Shown here piece by piece: positions 17,786 to 25,952 of a stretch of DNA of 44,407 nt (positions are counted from its first letter, which is position 1; every line of letters begins with the position of its first letter). The DNA lies in NCBI GenBank assembly GCA_040386195.1, contig JAZKFV010000027.1:1-44407 (forward strand), written 5' to 3'. The DNA is from JAJTCH01 sp040386195 (GTDB taxonomy: Bacteria; Pseudomonadota; Alphaproteobacteria; Rickettsiales; UBA1997). Made by a program: the position numbers and the translations under genes. The notes under the pieces were generated by a model. It searched no databases. It had not been told where the DNA came from and was given only the letters and a program-made list of their open reading frames with translations.

Positions 17786-18296
17786 TCGTAAGTCGTTAGT
17801 CGTTAGGGCTTTGGGTTTGTTTATTTTGGCGGTTTTGCTAAAGATTAATCAAGCGCAGGCCTTTGACAAACCAATCGAACAAAATTATTTCGCTTCTCTA
17901 AGATCAAACGAAACCAATGTTAGAGCTGGTCCAGGCTCGCAATATCCGATTAAATTCACTTTCAAACTGCGGGGCTTGCCAGTCAAAGTTATTAGCGAAT
18001 ATGATAATTGGGATGAAATTAAAGATTATGAAGGCGACACTGGTTGGGTGAATCAGAATTTGGTGACAAAAAAAAGAACCGCAATTATTCGCACCGCTAA
18101 AAGTTTTGTTAATCTTTATGCCAAACCCAATGAAAAATCTAAAGTGCTTCTGCGCCTAGAAAACAATGTGGTTGGTGATTTTATCAAATGCAATCTTGAA
18201 TATTGCGGAATTAAAGTTGTTGGCAAAAAAGGTTGGATTGCTAAAAAAGAAATTTGGGGTGTTGATGAAAATGATATTGGTAAGGAAGAAAAATAA
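17748..18296 (+). CDS. Secreted protein with tandem bacterial SH3 domains
   Basis: From the ATG at 17748 the product is 182 residues with a signal peptide whose core is LGLFILAVLL, ending near AQA-FDKP. Two SH3-like modules follow: one with SNETNVRAGPGSQYPIKFTF, GLPVKVISEYDNWDEI and GWVNQNLV, and a second from TAIIRTAKSFVNLYA to KKGWIAKKEIWG. This matches a conserved alphaproteobacterial periplasmic family, probably binding cell wall; its role is not known. The start lies inside glmU in another frame. The N-terminal residues IVSRKSLVVRA are encoded by a heptamer repeat array, an odd origin for signal-peptide sequence. Confidence 0.82.
   Translation: MVAKIITIKKIVSRKSLVVRALGLFILAVLLKINQAQAFDKPIEQNYFASLRSNETNVRAGPGSQYPIKFTFKLRGLPVKVISEYDNWDEIKDYEGDTGWVNQNLVTKKRTAIIRTAKSFVNLYAKPNEKSKVLLRLENNVVGDFIKCNLEYCGIKVVGKKGWIAKKEIWGVDENDIGKEEK
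17779..17806 (+). repeat. Heptanucleotide array, 4 units of TCGTWAG, inside two genes
   Basis: Four units: TCGTTAG, TCGTAAG, TCGTTAG, TCGTTAG. Unit 1 contains the glmU stop codon; all four are translated in a different frame as part of the SH3 protein's leader. Unit 2 differs by one base (A for T). With T there, codon 17790-17792 of the SH3 gene would be TAG. Confidence 0.85.
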
Positions 18297-18298
18297 CT

Positions 18299-19534
18299 TT
18301 ATTCTAAAACGCTCTTAACCATCTTCTCATCCAGCGCCTTCTCCCACTTAGCCATTGCAATTGTGGCAACTGAATTGCCAATCAAATTAGTAATCGCCCG
18401 CGCTTCCGACATAAAGCGATCAATTCCTAAAATTAAAGTTAATGCCGCTAGCGGAATGGAATTGCTGATTGATAAAGTTGCCGCCAAAGTTATAAAACCG
18501 CTGCCGGTTACGCCCGCCGCGCCTTTGGAAGTTAGAAGTAAAACTAAAATTATGCCAATTTCTTGGCTAAAAGTTAAGTTGATATTTAAGGCTTGGGCTA
18601 GAAAAATAATCGCCATTGTAAAATAAATGCAGGTGCCATCCAGATTGAAAGAATAACCTGCCGGAACTACCACGCCAACGATGGATTTTTTACAACCTAA
18701 ATTTTCCAGCTTTTTCATAATTGCCGGCAACGCCGATTCAGACGAGGAAGTGCCCAGAACCAGAAAAATTTCTTCTTTGATATATTTCAGTAGCGACCAA
18801 ATATTAATTCCGCAAATTTTGGTGATGATGCCCAGAACCACAAAAACAAACATAGCGCAGGTGATGTAGAAACTTAAAATTAAAAAACCGAGTTGATTCA
18901 AACTTGCAATTCCATATTTGCCAATTGTGTAAGACATTGCTCCAAAGGCACCAATTGGCGCTAGGCGCATTATCATTGAAACGATTTTGAAAAGAATTTG
19001 TAAGAGTTGTTCAATGCCAAAAATTATTGTCGAGCATTGTTTTTCTAAGGCTGATAAAGCAAAACCAAAAATTAATGAGATAAATAAAATCGGCAAAATT
19101 TCGCCATTAACAAAAGCGGAAAAAATTGTGGTGGGAATAATATTTAGGATAAAATCGATAAAATTATTTTCAGAAGCAATTTTGTTATATTGTTCTAAGC
19201 CTTGAAGTGAAAGGCTGGACGGATCAACATTCATTCCCAAGCCCGGCTTGATTAAATGCGCAACTAAATAGCCAATAATTAAAGCCAGACAAGTTAAAAC
19301 TTCAAAATAAACCAACATTTTTAAACCTAATCTGCCCATCTGTTTTAAATCTTCCATTCCCACCAAACCCAAAACGATGGTGCAGAAAATAATGGGGCCG
19401 ATAAGCATTTTAATTAGCTTGATAAATCCATCTCCAAATGGCTTCATCAACACCGCCTGCTCGGGGAAAAAATGACCAAAAATTATGGCGATAACAACAG
19501 CAATTAGAACTTGTAGGTAGAGGGATTTGAACAT
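18299..19534 (-). CDS. Dicarboxylate/amino acid:cation symporter (DAACS family)
   Basis: A 411-residue transporter of the GltP/DctA family, which imports C4-dicarboxylates or glutamate/aspartate with protons or sodium. Family motifs are present: the re-entrant loop TSSSESALPAIM, then SFNLDGTCIYFTMA in helix 7 and NLIGNSVATIAMAKWE near the C-terminus. I chose the ATG at 19534 (MFKSLYLQVL), which matches family starts. An in-frame GTG at 19567 would overlap the upstream gene. Glutamate versus dicarboxylate cannot be separated reliably by eye. It ends the M23-purL-unknown-symporter run. Confidence 0.9.
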   Translation of the reverse strand: MFKSLYLQVLIAVVIAIIFGHFFPEQAVLMKPFGDGFIKLIKMLIGPIIFCTIVLGLVGMEDLKQMGRLGLKMLVYFEVLTCLALIIGYLVAHLIKPGLGMNVDPSSLSLQGLEQYNKIASENNFIDFILNIIPTTIFSAFVNGEILPILFISLIFGFALSALEKQCSTIIFGIEQLLQILFKIVSMIMRLAPIGAFGAMSYTIGKYGIASLNQLGFLILSFYITCAMFVFVVLGIITKICGINIWSLLKYIKEEIFLVLGTSSSESALPAIMKKLENLGCKKSIVGVVVPAGYSFNLDGTCIYFTMAIIFLAQALNINLTFSQEIGIILVLLLTSKGAAGVTGSGFITLAATLSISNSIPLAALTLILGIDRFMSEARAITNLIGNSVATIAMAKWEKALDEKMVKSVLE

Positions 19535-19550
19535 TGAGAAATTGCTATTA

Positions 19551-20009
19551 TTAAAAACGCGAATCACTTTTGTCTTTAGGAACTTCTAGGCTGGATGTAG
19601 AAATGGTTTTCTTTTGATTATTTTGCAAACCCATTTGGGAATATGATTGACAATCAGCAACTATATTATTGATGATTTCTTTTGAATCTTCATCGTTCAT
19701 TTTCAATAAAATATCCAATTTTTGTAATGTTCTTGTTTGATTTATTTTTCTCCAACTCTCCCCTTCCTTATAATCTACAGATTGCAAATTATATTTTAAT
19801 GTTGTCAGAAATCCCTCAGCAATATCATATCTTCTTTCTGCATCATCTTGCTTTATGCTAAAAACAAAGTTGATATATTCTTTTAGAGCTTCATCAGGAT
19901 CATTTTTTGGGCTGGTGGTTGGTTGTGGTTTTTGATAATGCGCGTTTAGATCTTCTGCTCCTGGAGGAGTAATAATAATTTTTGGTATTTGATCAATTGG
20001 TTTTGTCAT
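19551..20009 (-). CDS. Conserved or orphan hypothetical protein
   Basis: A 152-residue, hydrophilic protein (MTKPIDQIPKIIITPPGAED at the N-terminus) with a proline-rich start, then mostly charged helical sequence and a serine/lysine-rich tail. No signal peptide, membrane segment or known motif is visible, and I do not recognise it. Its ATG lies one base past the shortened purL stop on the same strand, where the second half of purL would normally be. It could be a real cytoplasmic protein. The sequence shows no resemblance to the missing PurL half. Confidence 0.5.
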   Translation of the reverse strand: MTKPIDQIPKIIITPPGAEDLNAHYQKPQPTTSPKNDPDEALKEYINFVFSIKQDDAERRYDIAEGFLTTLKYNLQSVDYKEGESWRKINQTRTLQKLDILLKMNDEDSKEIINNIVADCQSYSQMGLQNNQKKTISTSSLEVPKDKSDSRF

Positions 20010-20010
20010 A

Positions 20011-21150
20011 TTAAATCCATTCTCTTTCATATTCCGGCGCCGCTTCAGATAAAGGATCAGAAGGAATATCGGCGTAAATTTTGTCGTTCATTTTTATCAC
20101 CACCCGACCAGTGTTGGTAACAATGCCAATCACGGCGAAATCTAATCCCCATTTTTCAAAAACTTTTCTGGCGAAATCTTCTTTTTCGGGTTTGATAATC
20201 ATTAACATTCGCTCTTGGCTTTCAGAAAGCATTATTTCGTAAGGTGTCATTCCGGTTTCACGGGCTGGCACTTTTTCTAAATTAAGTTCAATTCCGGTTC
20301 CGCCTTTGCCGGACATTTCAAATGATGAGGAAGTTAAACCCGCCGCGCCCATATCTTGAATAGATAAGATGCAATCGGATTGCATTAACTCCATGCAGGC
20401 TTCCAGCAAAAGTTTTTCGGTGAATGGATCGCCAACTTGCACCGTTGGGCGTTTATCTTCGTCGCCTTCTTTAAATTCGTCCGAGGCCATTACCGCGCCG
20501 TTAATGCCGTCGCGGCCGGTTTTAGAGCCAACATAAACCACGCTGGCGCCAACTTGGCTGGCGGCGGAGTAGAAAATTTTATCAGCATCAACCAAACCAA
20601 CTGTCATGGCATTGACTAAAATATTGCCGTTATAGCTTTTATCAAAATTAATTTCGCCGCCAACAGTGGGAACACCAATGCAATTGCCATAGCCGCCAAT
20701 TCCTGAAACCACGCCGTTAACTAATTGTTTGGTTTTAGGATGGTTAATATCGCCAAAACGCAAAGCGTTTAAATTGGCAATTGGGCGCGCGCCCATAGTG
20801 AAAACATCGCGCAAAATTCCACCCACACCAGTTGCGGCGCCTTGGTAGGGTTCAATAAAAGAAGGATGATTGTGGCTTTCCATTTTAAAAACCACCGCTT
20901 GATTATCGCCAATATCAATGATGCCGGCATTTTCTCCCGGCCCGCAAATTACTTGCTTGCCGGTGGTGTGCATAGTTTTTAACCATTTTTTGGTCGATTT
21001 GTAAGAGCAATGCTCTGACCACATTGCCGAAAAAATTCCCAGCTCAGTAAAGCTAGGCTCACGCCCCAAAATGCCGAGAATTTTTTGATATTCTTCATCG
21101 GTTAAATTGTGATCTTTAATTAATTTGGCGGTAATTTTTGGTTCAGTCAT
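20011..21150 (-). CDS. purL: PurL (FGAM synthase) N-terminal half only
   Basis: The 379 residues match the first half of the small-type PurL that makes formylglycinamidine ribonucleotide in purine synthesis. Seen are FSAMWSEHCSYKSTKKWL, MESHNHPSFIEPYQGAATG, GGILRDVFTMGARPI and IQDMGAAGLTSSSFEMSGKG. Known small PurL proteins have about 600-740 residues and a second, similar half. Here the frame ends at EAAPEYEREWI, the boundary between the halves, and no second half follows. The remaining half looks undamaged. It is either a split gene whose partner is elsewhere or a truncated, possibly inactive one. Its ATG overlaps the M23 peptidase stop as ATGA. Confidence 0.85.
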   Translation of the reverse strand: MTEPKITAKLIKDHNLTDEEYQKILGILGREPSFTELGIFSAMWSEHCSYKSTKKWLKTMHTTGKQVICGPGENAGIIDIGDNQAVVFKMESHNHPSFIEPYQGAATGVGGILRDVFTMGARPIANLNALRFGDINHPKTKQLVNGVVSGIGGYGNCIGVPTVGGEINFDKSYNGNILVNAMTVGLVDADKIFYSAASQVGASVVYVGSKTGRDGINGAVMASDEFKEGDEDKRPTVQVGDPFTEKLLLEACMELMQSDCILSIQDMGAAGLTSSSFEMSGKGGTGIELNLEKVPARETGMTPYEIMLSESQERMLMIIKPEKEDFARKVFEKWGLDFAVIGIVTNTGRVVIKMNDKIYADIPSDPLSEAAPEYEREWI

Positions 21151-22580
21151 AATTTATTTTGATTAGGAGTGTTTTTTAAATAGCCGTCAATTTCAGCTTT
21201 GTTAGCCATAAATCTTTTCAATTCTTTACCTGCCAAAGTTAGACCAGAGGTTGATTTAACTTTAGAAGGATTAACTTGGGTACCTTTAAAAATAATTTCA
21301 TAATGAAGATGTGGGCCAGTTGATCTGCCGGTTGAGCCCACATAGGCAACAACATCGCCTTGTTTAACTTTTGAACCAACGCGTAATTTTTTAACAAAAC
21401 GGCTGGCGTGTCCGTAGCCGGTTGAATAATCGGCGTTATGGCGAATTTGGACAAAATTTCCATAACCACCTTTTATGCCGTAATAAGTTATAGTTCCAGA
21501 GCCGGCAGCGAAGATTGGCGTGCCTGATGGCGCAGCAAAATCAATGCCTTTATGCATTTTGGTATAACCTAAAATTGGATGTTTTCTGGCGCCAAAGCCA
21601 GAAGAAATACGCGCGCCATTAATTGGGGTTCTAAGTAGCGACTTTTTAACGCTATTACCTTTAGCGTCAAAATATTCATTGCGACCATCAGATTTGTTTA
21701 AATACATATCGATAGTTCTTTTTCTTTGTAGATCCAAGGAAGCAAATAGAACATCGCCATCCTTAACTCGATTGCCTTTATCGTCATAAAAACTTTCAAA
21801 CAAAATTTCAAAATTATCGCCTTCTCTAATATCGCGTTGAAAATCAACATCATAGCTATAAAGATTGATCATATTGATCATAATATTTGGCGAAATTCCG
21901 GCGTCGGTTCCGTCAACATATAGCCCATTTTTTATTGTTGCCGAATATTTAACGATATGTTTGGTAAGTTTTTTGATGGTTTGTTTAGCTTGATAAGAAT
22001 AGGTTTGATCGGCGTTTTTGGTGCCAAGCAAGCTAATTTCTTTTTCTGCTGAAGGTGTAAAATTAATGCTGGTTATAAAAACTTTGCGACGCGGAGTTTT
22101 GGCGGATTTATTATCTTCAGAATCTGCTTCATCCTTATTTTCCGGGTAAGAAAGTTCAACCTGATATTTAATATTAACCTTGTCACCAGCGTTAATAAGT
22201 TTTGGGTCATAGACTTTACGAATCTCGCTTAAAATCGTAAAAACATCAGCTTCGTCAGCTCCTAAATCAAGTAGAATTTTTAGCAAAGTATCACCAGCTT
22301 TGATTTGGTGTTGAACAGTTTGGCTTTGATTCAAATTAAAACCGTAATAGCTGTCAGGAATATTAACTTTAATTTGTCGCTCATCAACAGTTCTGGCGCT
22401 TTGAATTCTGCGGTCTTCGAGATAGTTTTTAAAATATGAAAAGCCGCTGAATAATATAAAGGAAGTTATAATTGAAACTGAGATCGGCTTGAAGAGCTTA
22501 TGTTCAATGATATGTTCAACTAAATTGGCAATTTGAGCAGCAAAATTTTCTGGTTTTAACTTCTTCTTTTTCAAGGTCAA
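21147..22580 (-). CDS. Membrane-anchored M23 (LytM-type) murein endopeptidase
   Basis: A 477-residue cell-wall hydrolase. A transmembrane segment lies at about 33-50, an OapA/LysM-like region (HQIKAGDTLLKILLDLG) near 90-140, a linker domain to 300, and the peptidase at about 320-440. Zinc and active-site residues are intact: MHKGIDF (H343, D347), YGHASR (H391) and TGPHLHYE (H424, H426). It likely cuts peptide cross-links during growth. There is no ATG start; TTG at 22580 and TTG at 22574 both follow the sequence AGGAG, and the second has the better spacing. It heads the operon with purL. Confidence 0.9.
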   Translation of the reverse strand: MTLKKKKLKPENFAAQIANLVEHIIEHKLFKPISVSIITSFILFSGFSYFKNYLEDRRIQSARTVDERQIKVNIPDSYYGFNLNQSQTVQHQIKAGDTLLKILLDLGADEADVFTILSEIRKVYDPKLINAGDKVNIKYQVELSYPENKDEADSEDNKSAKTPRRKVFITSINFTPSAEKEISLLGTKNADQTYSYQAKQTIKKLTKHIVKYSATIKNGLYVDGTDAGISPNIMINMINLYSYDVDFQRDIREGDNFEILFESFYDDKGNRVKDGDVLFASLDLQRKRTIDMYLNKSDGRNEYFDAKGNSVKKSLLRTPINGARISSGFGARKHPILGYTKMHKGIDFAAPSGTPIFAAGSGTITYYGIKGGYGNFVQIRHNADYSTGYGHASRFVKKLRVGSKVKQGDVVAYVGSTGRSTGPHLHYEIIFKGTQVNPSKVKSTSGLTLAGKELKRFMANKAEIDGYLKNTPNQNKL

Positions 22581-22657
22581 TGACTCCTTTTAGCTTTTGT
22601 AAAAAATGAAAGCCGGGAGCTTATCAATTTAAATTTTAAATTAGAATATTTTTTTTC

Positions 22658-22686
22658 TTGCAACCGAGCGATTTGTCAGATATGTT
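22658..22686 (+). promoter_or_regulatory. Candidate sigma-70 promoter of carD-lolD-ispH
   Basis: TTGCAA (22658-22663) and TATGTT (22681-22686) are separated by exactly 17 bases and lie about 37 bases before the carD ATG at 22723. Both hexamers match four of six consensus positions. Confidence 0.45.
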
Positions 22687-22722
22687 GCGTGGCTCTTATT
22701 TAACCAAATCAATCACAAAGTT

Positions 22723-23592
22723 ATGACTAAAAAAATATCCAAGCCAATCAAGGCTGGCAAAACTAATGCCAAATCAGCAAAAAACTCAAAAACTGATAAG
22801 GTGGTTGTGAAAAAGCCAATCGTTAAAGAAGCTGTTGCAAAAAAAGAGGTGGCACAAAAAAACATTGCTAAAAAAGAAACCGCACCAAAGGTTGTAAAAG
22901 AAATTGTTAAAAAGGAAGTTGTAAAAAAAGAATCCAGCTCCAAAACTGGCGGTTTTAAAGCCGGCGATCACGCTTTTTATCCTTCTCACGGCGTGGGCAA
23001 AATATTACAAATTGATTCAATCGAAGTTGCTGGTCAAAAATTAAATATTTTGATTATGTATTTTGAGAAAGAACGTTTAACCATCAAAATTCCTGCTAAT
23101 CAAATTATTAAAACTGGTCTTCGCCCTTTAATTTCAAAGGCTGAAATGGATGGAGTTTTTGATATTTTAAGAAGTGGCGTGAAAAAACTAAAAGGAATGT
23201 GGAGCCGAAGAGCGCAAGAATATGAAGCTAAAATTAACTCGGGAAATATTATTTTATTAGCTGAAGTTTTGCGCGATTTGACCAGAGATATTGAAGATGG
23301 CGATCGCTCTTATAGTGAAAGAATTATTTATGAAACCGCCATTAATCGTTTAGCTTTAGAATATTCAGTTATTGAAGGCATTCCTTTCGAAGAAGCTAAA
23401 GAAAAAATTATTTCTACCGCCAAACATAAATTGGGTCACGCTGAAGAAGTTAAGCCGGCTAAGGATGGATTTGACGATGATTTTGACGCTGAAGAAGAAT
23501 CTGAAGAAGAAGACGAAGACGAAGATGAGGACGAAGATGAGGATGAGGATGACGATAAACCGAAAAAAAGAGGCCGCAAAAAAAAGAAATAG
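22723..23592 (+). CDS. carD: CarD/CdnL family transcription regulator with charged tails
   Basis: CarD binds the RNA polymerase beta subunit and promoter DNA to stabilise open complexes, often at rRNA promoters. The core is clear: FKAGDHAFYPSHGVGKILQI (78-97) starts the RNAP-interacting domain, and a helical domain runs from about 140 to 235 with MWSRRAQEYEAKI and RIIYETAINRLALEY. Unlike typical CarD (about 160-170 residues), this protein is 289 long. Residues 1-75 are a lysine/alanine/valine tail like histone H1, and 251-278 are almost all Asp/Glu, followed by a basic end (KPKKRGRKKKK). It leads an operon with lolD. Confidence 0.92.
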   Translation: MTKKISKPIKAGKTNAKSAKNSKTDKVVVKKPIVKEAVAKKEVAQKNIAKKETAPKVVKEIVKKEVVKKESSSKTGGFKAGDHAFYPSHGVGKILQIDSIEVAGQKLNILIMYFEKERLTIKIPANQIIKTGLRPLISKAEMDGVFDILRSGVKKLKGMWSRRAQEYEAKINSGNIILLAEVLRDLTRDIEDGDRSYSERIIYETAINRLALEYSVIEGIPFEEAKEKIISTAKHKLGHAEEVKPAKDGFDDDFDAEEESEEEDEDEDEDEDEDEDDDKPKKRGRKKKK

Positions 23593-23601
23593 TCAAAAAA
23601 G

Positions 23602-24270
23602 ATGAATAATTTAGTTTTAAAAAACATCAACAAATCTTTTTTATCTGGCAAACAAGAAATCGCCGTTATCAAAAACGCTAATCTAAATATCGCCAAAGGC
23701 GAATCAGTTGCTCTGGTTGGCCCTTCTGGCGCTGGCAAAACTACCTTTCTACAAATTGCCGGGCTTTTGGACAATCCCGACTCTGGGCAAATTTTGATTG
23801 GAAATGTTGACGCTTCTCTAGCCAATGACGCAGCCAGAACTGATCTGCGCAAAAATCACATCGGTTTTATTTATCAATTTCACCATCTATTGCCAGAATT
23901 TAGCGCGCTTGAAAATGTGATGATGCCTTTGTTAATTAGAAATGTTGAGAAAAAATCAGCACTTTTACAAGCGGAAGAAATTTTGGTGGAAATTGGTCTA
24001 AAAGATCGTTTAAAACATTTGCCCTCACAACTTTCCGGCGGGCAACAACAACGCGTTGCGGTGGCGCGGGCGATCATTGGCAAACCTTCAGTTTTATTAG
24101 CTGACGAACCAACCGGAAATCTTGATTCTGAAAGTGCGGATAATGTTTTTAATTTGATCATCAAATTTTCTAAACAATATCAAATTTCTAGTTTGATTGT
24201 GACTCACAATTTAGAATTGTCTAAAAAAATGGATCGAATTATTTCGATTAAAGATGGAGTTTTGCAATGA
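23602..24270 (+). CDS. lolD: Lipoprotein-releasing ABC transporter ATP-binding protein
   Basis: LolD powers the LolCDE complex that lifts outer-membrane lipoproteins out of the inner membrane. The 222 residues contain Walker A GPSGAGKTT (40-48), the Q-loop region IYQFHHLLPEF, signature LSGGQQQR (144-151), Walker B VLLADEPTGNLDS and H-loop H202. FHHLLPEFSALENV is typical of the LolD branch. lolC and lolE are not in the window, so the complex is encoded at more than one locus. It overlaps ispH by four bases (ATGA) and follows carD after nine bases. Confidence 0.9.
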   Translation: MNNLVLKNINKSFLSGKQEIAVIKNANLNIAKGESVALVGPSGAGKTTFLQIAGLLDNPDSGQILIGNVDASLANDAARTDLRKNHIGFIYQFHHLLPEFSALENVMMPLLIRNVEKKSALLQAEEILVEIGLKDRLKHLPSQLSGGQQQRVAVARAIIGKPSVLLADEPTGNLDSESADNVFNLIIKFSKQYQISSLIVTHNLELSKKMDRIISIKDGVLQ

Positions 24271-25196
24271 ATATAATTTTAGCCGAACCACGCGGATTCT
24301 GCGCCGGCGTCACTCGCGCAATTGAAATTGTTGAACGCGCTTTAGTCAAATATGGTGCGCCAATTTATGTGCGTCACGAAATTGTTCATAATAAATTTGT
24401 AGTTGAAGATTTGCGCAAAAAAGGGGCAATTTTTGTTGAAGAAATTGCTGATATTCCCGCCGATTCTTTAGTAATTTTTTCCGCTCACGGCGTTTCTGAT
24501 CAAGTTGAAAATGCTGCCAAAAATAAAAATCTAAAAATCATCGACGCCACCTGCCCTTTGGTGAGTAAGGTTCATAGAGAAGCTAAAAAATATGAAGAGC
24601 AAGATTATGAAATTATTTTAATTGGTCACAAAGGTCATCCAGAAGTTGAAGGAACTAGTGGGCGGGTGAAAAAGCCGGTGCTTTTGGTTTCCGATGAAAT
24701 TGAAGCCCAGCAAGTGAAAATCAACAATCCGCACAAAATTGCTTATGTAACTCAAACCACTTTAAGCGTTGATGATACTAAAAAAATTGTTGATGTTTTG
24801 GAAGATCGTTTCCCCGAAATGCAACGCGGGCTTGCCACCAAAGATATTTGTTATGCCACCCAAAATCGTCAGGATGCAGTAAAACAATTAGCCAAACAAG
24901 TTGATTTGCTTTTGGTTTTAGGCTCACAAAATAGCTCCAATTCTAACCGCTTACGCGACTTAGGAGCGGAATCAATTCCATCTTATTTAATCAATGGCGC
25001 TTTTGAAATTAATCCTAATTGGCTTAATGGCGTTAAGAATATTGGCATCACTGCCGGCGCTTCTGCACCGGAAATTTTGGTAGAAGAGGTAATTGCCAAA
25101 ATTAAAGAATTGGTCGGTGAAACAGTTGAGGTGAAAGGAATGAACGGAATTAAAGAAAATGTTCAATTCGCGCTTCCTAAAGAATTTCGCAAATAA
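24267..25196 (+). CDS. ispH: 4-hydroxy-3-methylbut-2-enyl diphosphate reductase
   Basis: The last enzyme of the MEP isoprenoid pathway, making IPP and DMAPP. The three cluster cysteines are in place: C12 (EPRGFCAGVTRA), C96 (DATCPLVSKVH) and C195 (DICYATQNRQ). HEIVHN, AHGVS, GHKGHPEVEGT and GSQNSSNSNRL are the standard substrate motifs. Length (309) is normal. No other MEP gene is present here. It is co-translated with lolD. Confidence 0.96.
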   Translation: MNIILAEPRGFCAGVTRAIEIVERALVKYGAPIYVRHEIVHNKFVVEDLRKKGAIFVEEIADIPADSLVIFSAHGVSDQVENAAKNKNLKIIDATCPLVSKVHREAKKYEEQDYEIILIGHKGHPEVEGTSGRVKKPVLLVSDEIEAQQVKINNPHKIAYVTQTTLSVDDTKKIVDVLEDRFPEMQRGLATKDICYATQNRQDAVKQLAKQVDLLLVLGSQNSSNSNRLRDLGAESIPSYLINGAFEINPNWLNGVKNIGITAGASAPEILVEEVIAKIKELVGETVEVKGMNGIKENVQFALPKEFRK

Positions 25197-25199
25197 ATA

Positions 25200-25952
25200 T
25201 TAGTTTTTACAAACCACACAATTCAAACTTTTCTTCAGCACCACTTTTCTAAATTCATTTTTGAGAAAATCAAAAACCAGAATTTTTCCCACCAAATTTT
25301 CACCAATATTTAAAATTTCTTTGATTGTGGTTGAGGCTTGAAGCGCGCCAACTGTGCCGGCAACTGCGCCTAAAATTCCTTTTTCAGATAATGGTAAGGT
25401 GAAATTCTCATCGACAATATTAGGATTAAAGCAAGCGTAACACGGATTATTTTTTTGGTAAGATTTGAAAGTAGAAACTTGCCCTAAAAAACCTTTTACC
25501 GCCGCAAAAATTAAAGGCTTTTTTTGTTGGTGGCAAACTTGATTGATGATAAAACGAGTTGGAAAATTGTCGGTAGCATCCAAAATAAAATCGTAATTTG
25601 AAACTAAGTCGCTGAGATTTTGGTGATTGATTCTAATTGGGTAAATGTCAATTTTTACATCGTCATTGAGCAAGTTAATTTTTTCTTTAGCACTCTCAAC
25701 TTTTTTTCTGCCCAAATCATTTTGATTGTGAATAATTTGCCGTTGTAAATTGGAAAGTTCAACCACATCATCATCCACCACACCAATATTTCCAACGCCG
25801 CCCGCCGCTAAATAATAAAGCGCCGGCGAACCCAAACCGCCAGCGCCAATCACCAAAACTTTAGCCTGCAATAATTTTTCCTGCCCCGCCAAATTAATTT
25901 CGGGAAGTAAAATGTTGCGTATATAGCGTTGTTGCTGAGTTGTAGTTGTCAT
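25200..25952 (-). CDS. MoeB/ThiF/HesA-type adenylyltransferase (E1-like)
   Basis: An E1-like enzyme that adenylates the C-terminal glycine of a sulfur carrier such as MoaD or ThiS. It shows the nucleotide loop GAGGLGSPALYYLAAGGVG (36-54), VVDDDVVELSNLQRQ, the DATDNFPTR segment and two zinc-binding pairs, CYAC (171-174) and CVVC (245-248). The conserved cysteine that precedes the AG(V/I)L stretch in MoeB and ThiF appears to be leucine here (LPLSEKGIL). No rhodanese domain is attached. No moaD, thiS or other cofactor gene is in the window. The start overlaps the stop of the upstream giant gene by one base (TAATG). Confidence 0.86.
   Translation of the reverse strand: MTTTTQQQRYIRNILLPEINLAGQEKLLQAKVLVIGAGGLGSPALYYLAAGGVGNIGVVDDDVVELSNLQRQIIHNQNDLGRKKVESAKEKINLLNDDVKIDIYPIRINHQNLSDLVSNYDFILDATDNFPTRFIINQVCHQQKKPLIFAAVKGFLGQVSTFKSYQKNNPCYACFNPNIVDENFTLPLSEKGILGAVAGTVGALQASTTIKEILNIGENLVGKILVFDFLKNEFRKVVLKKSLNCVVCKN

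Noticed and set aside
22713..22989. Two minus-strand frames rich in Phe, Thr and Leu
   Set aside because: They are the antisense of the lysine-rich CarD tail, which explains their composition.
23436..23852. Minus-strand frame with a polyserine run
   Set aside because: Antisense of the acidic CarD tail and the lolD start; both real genes are on the plus strand.
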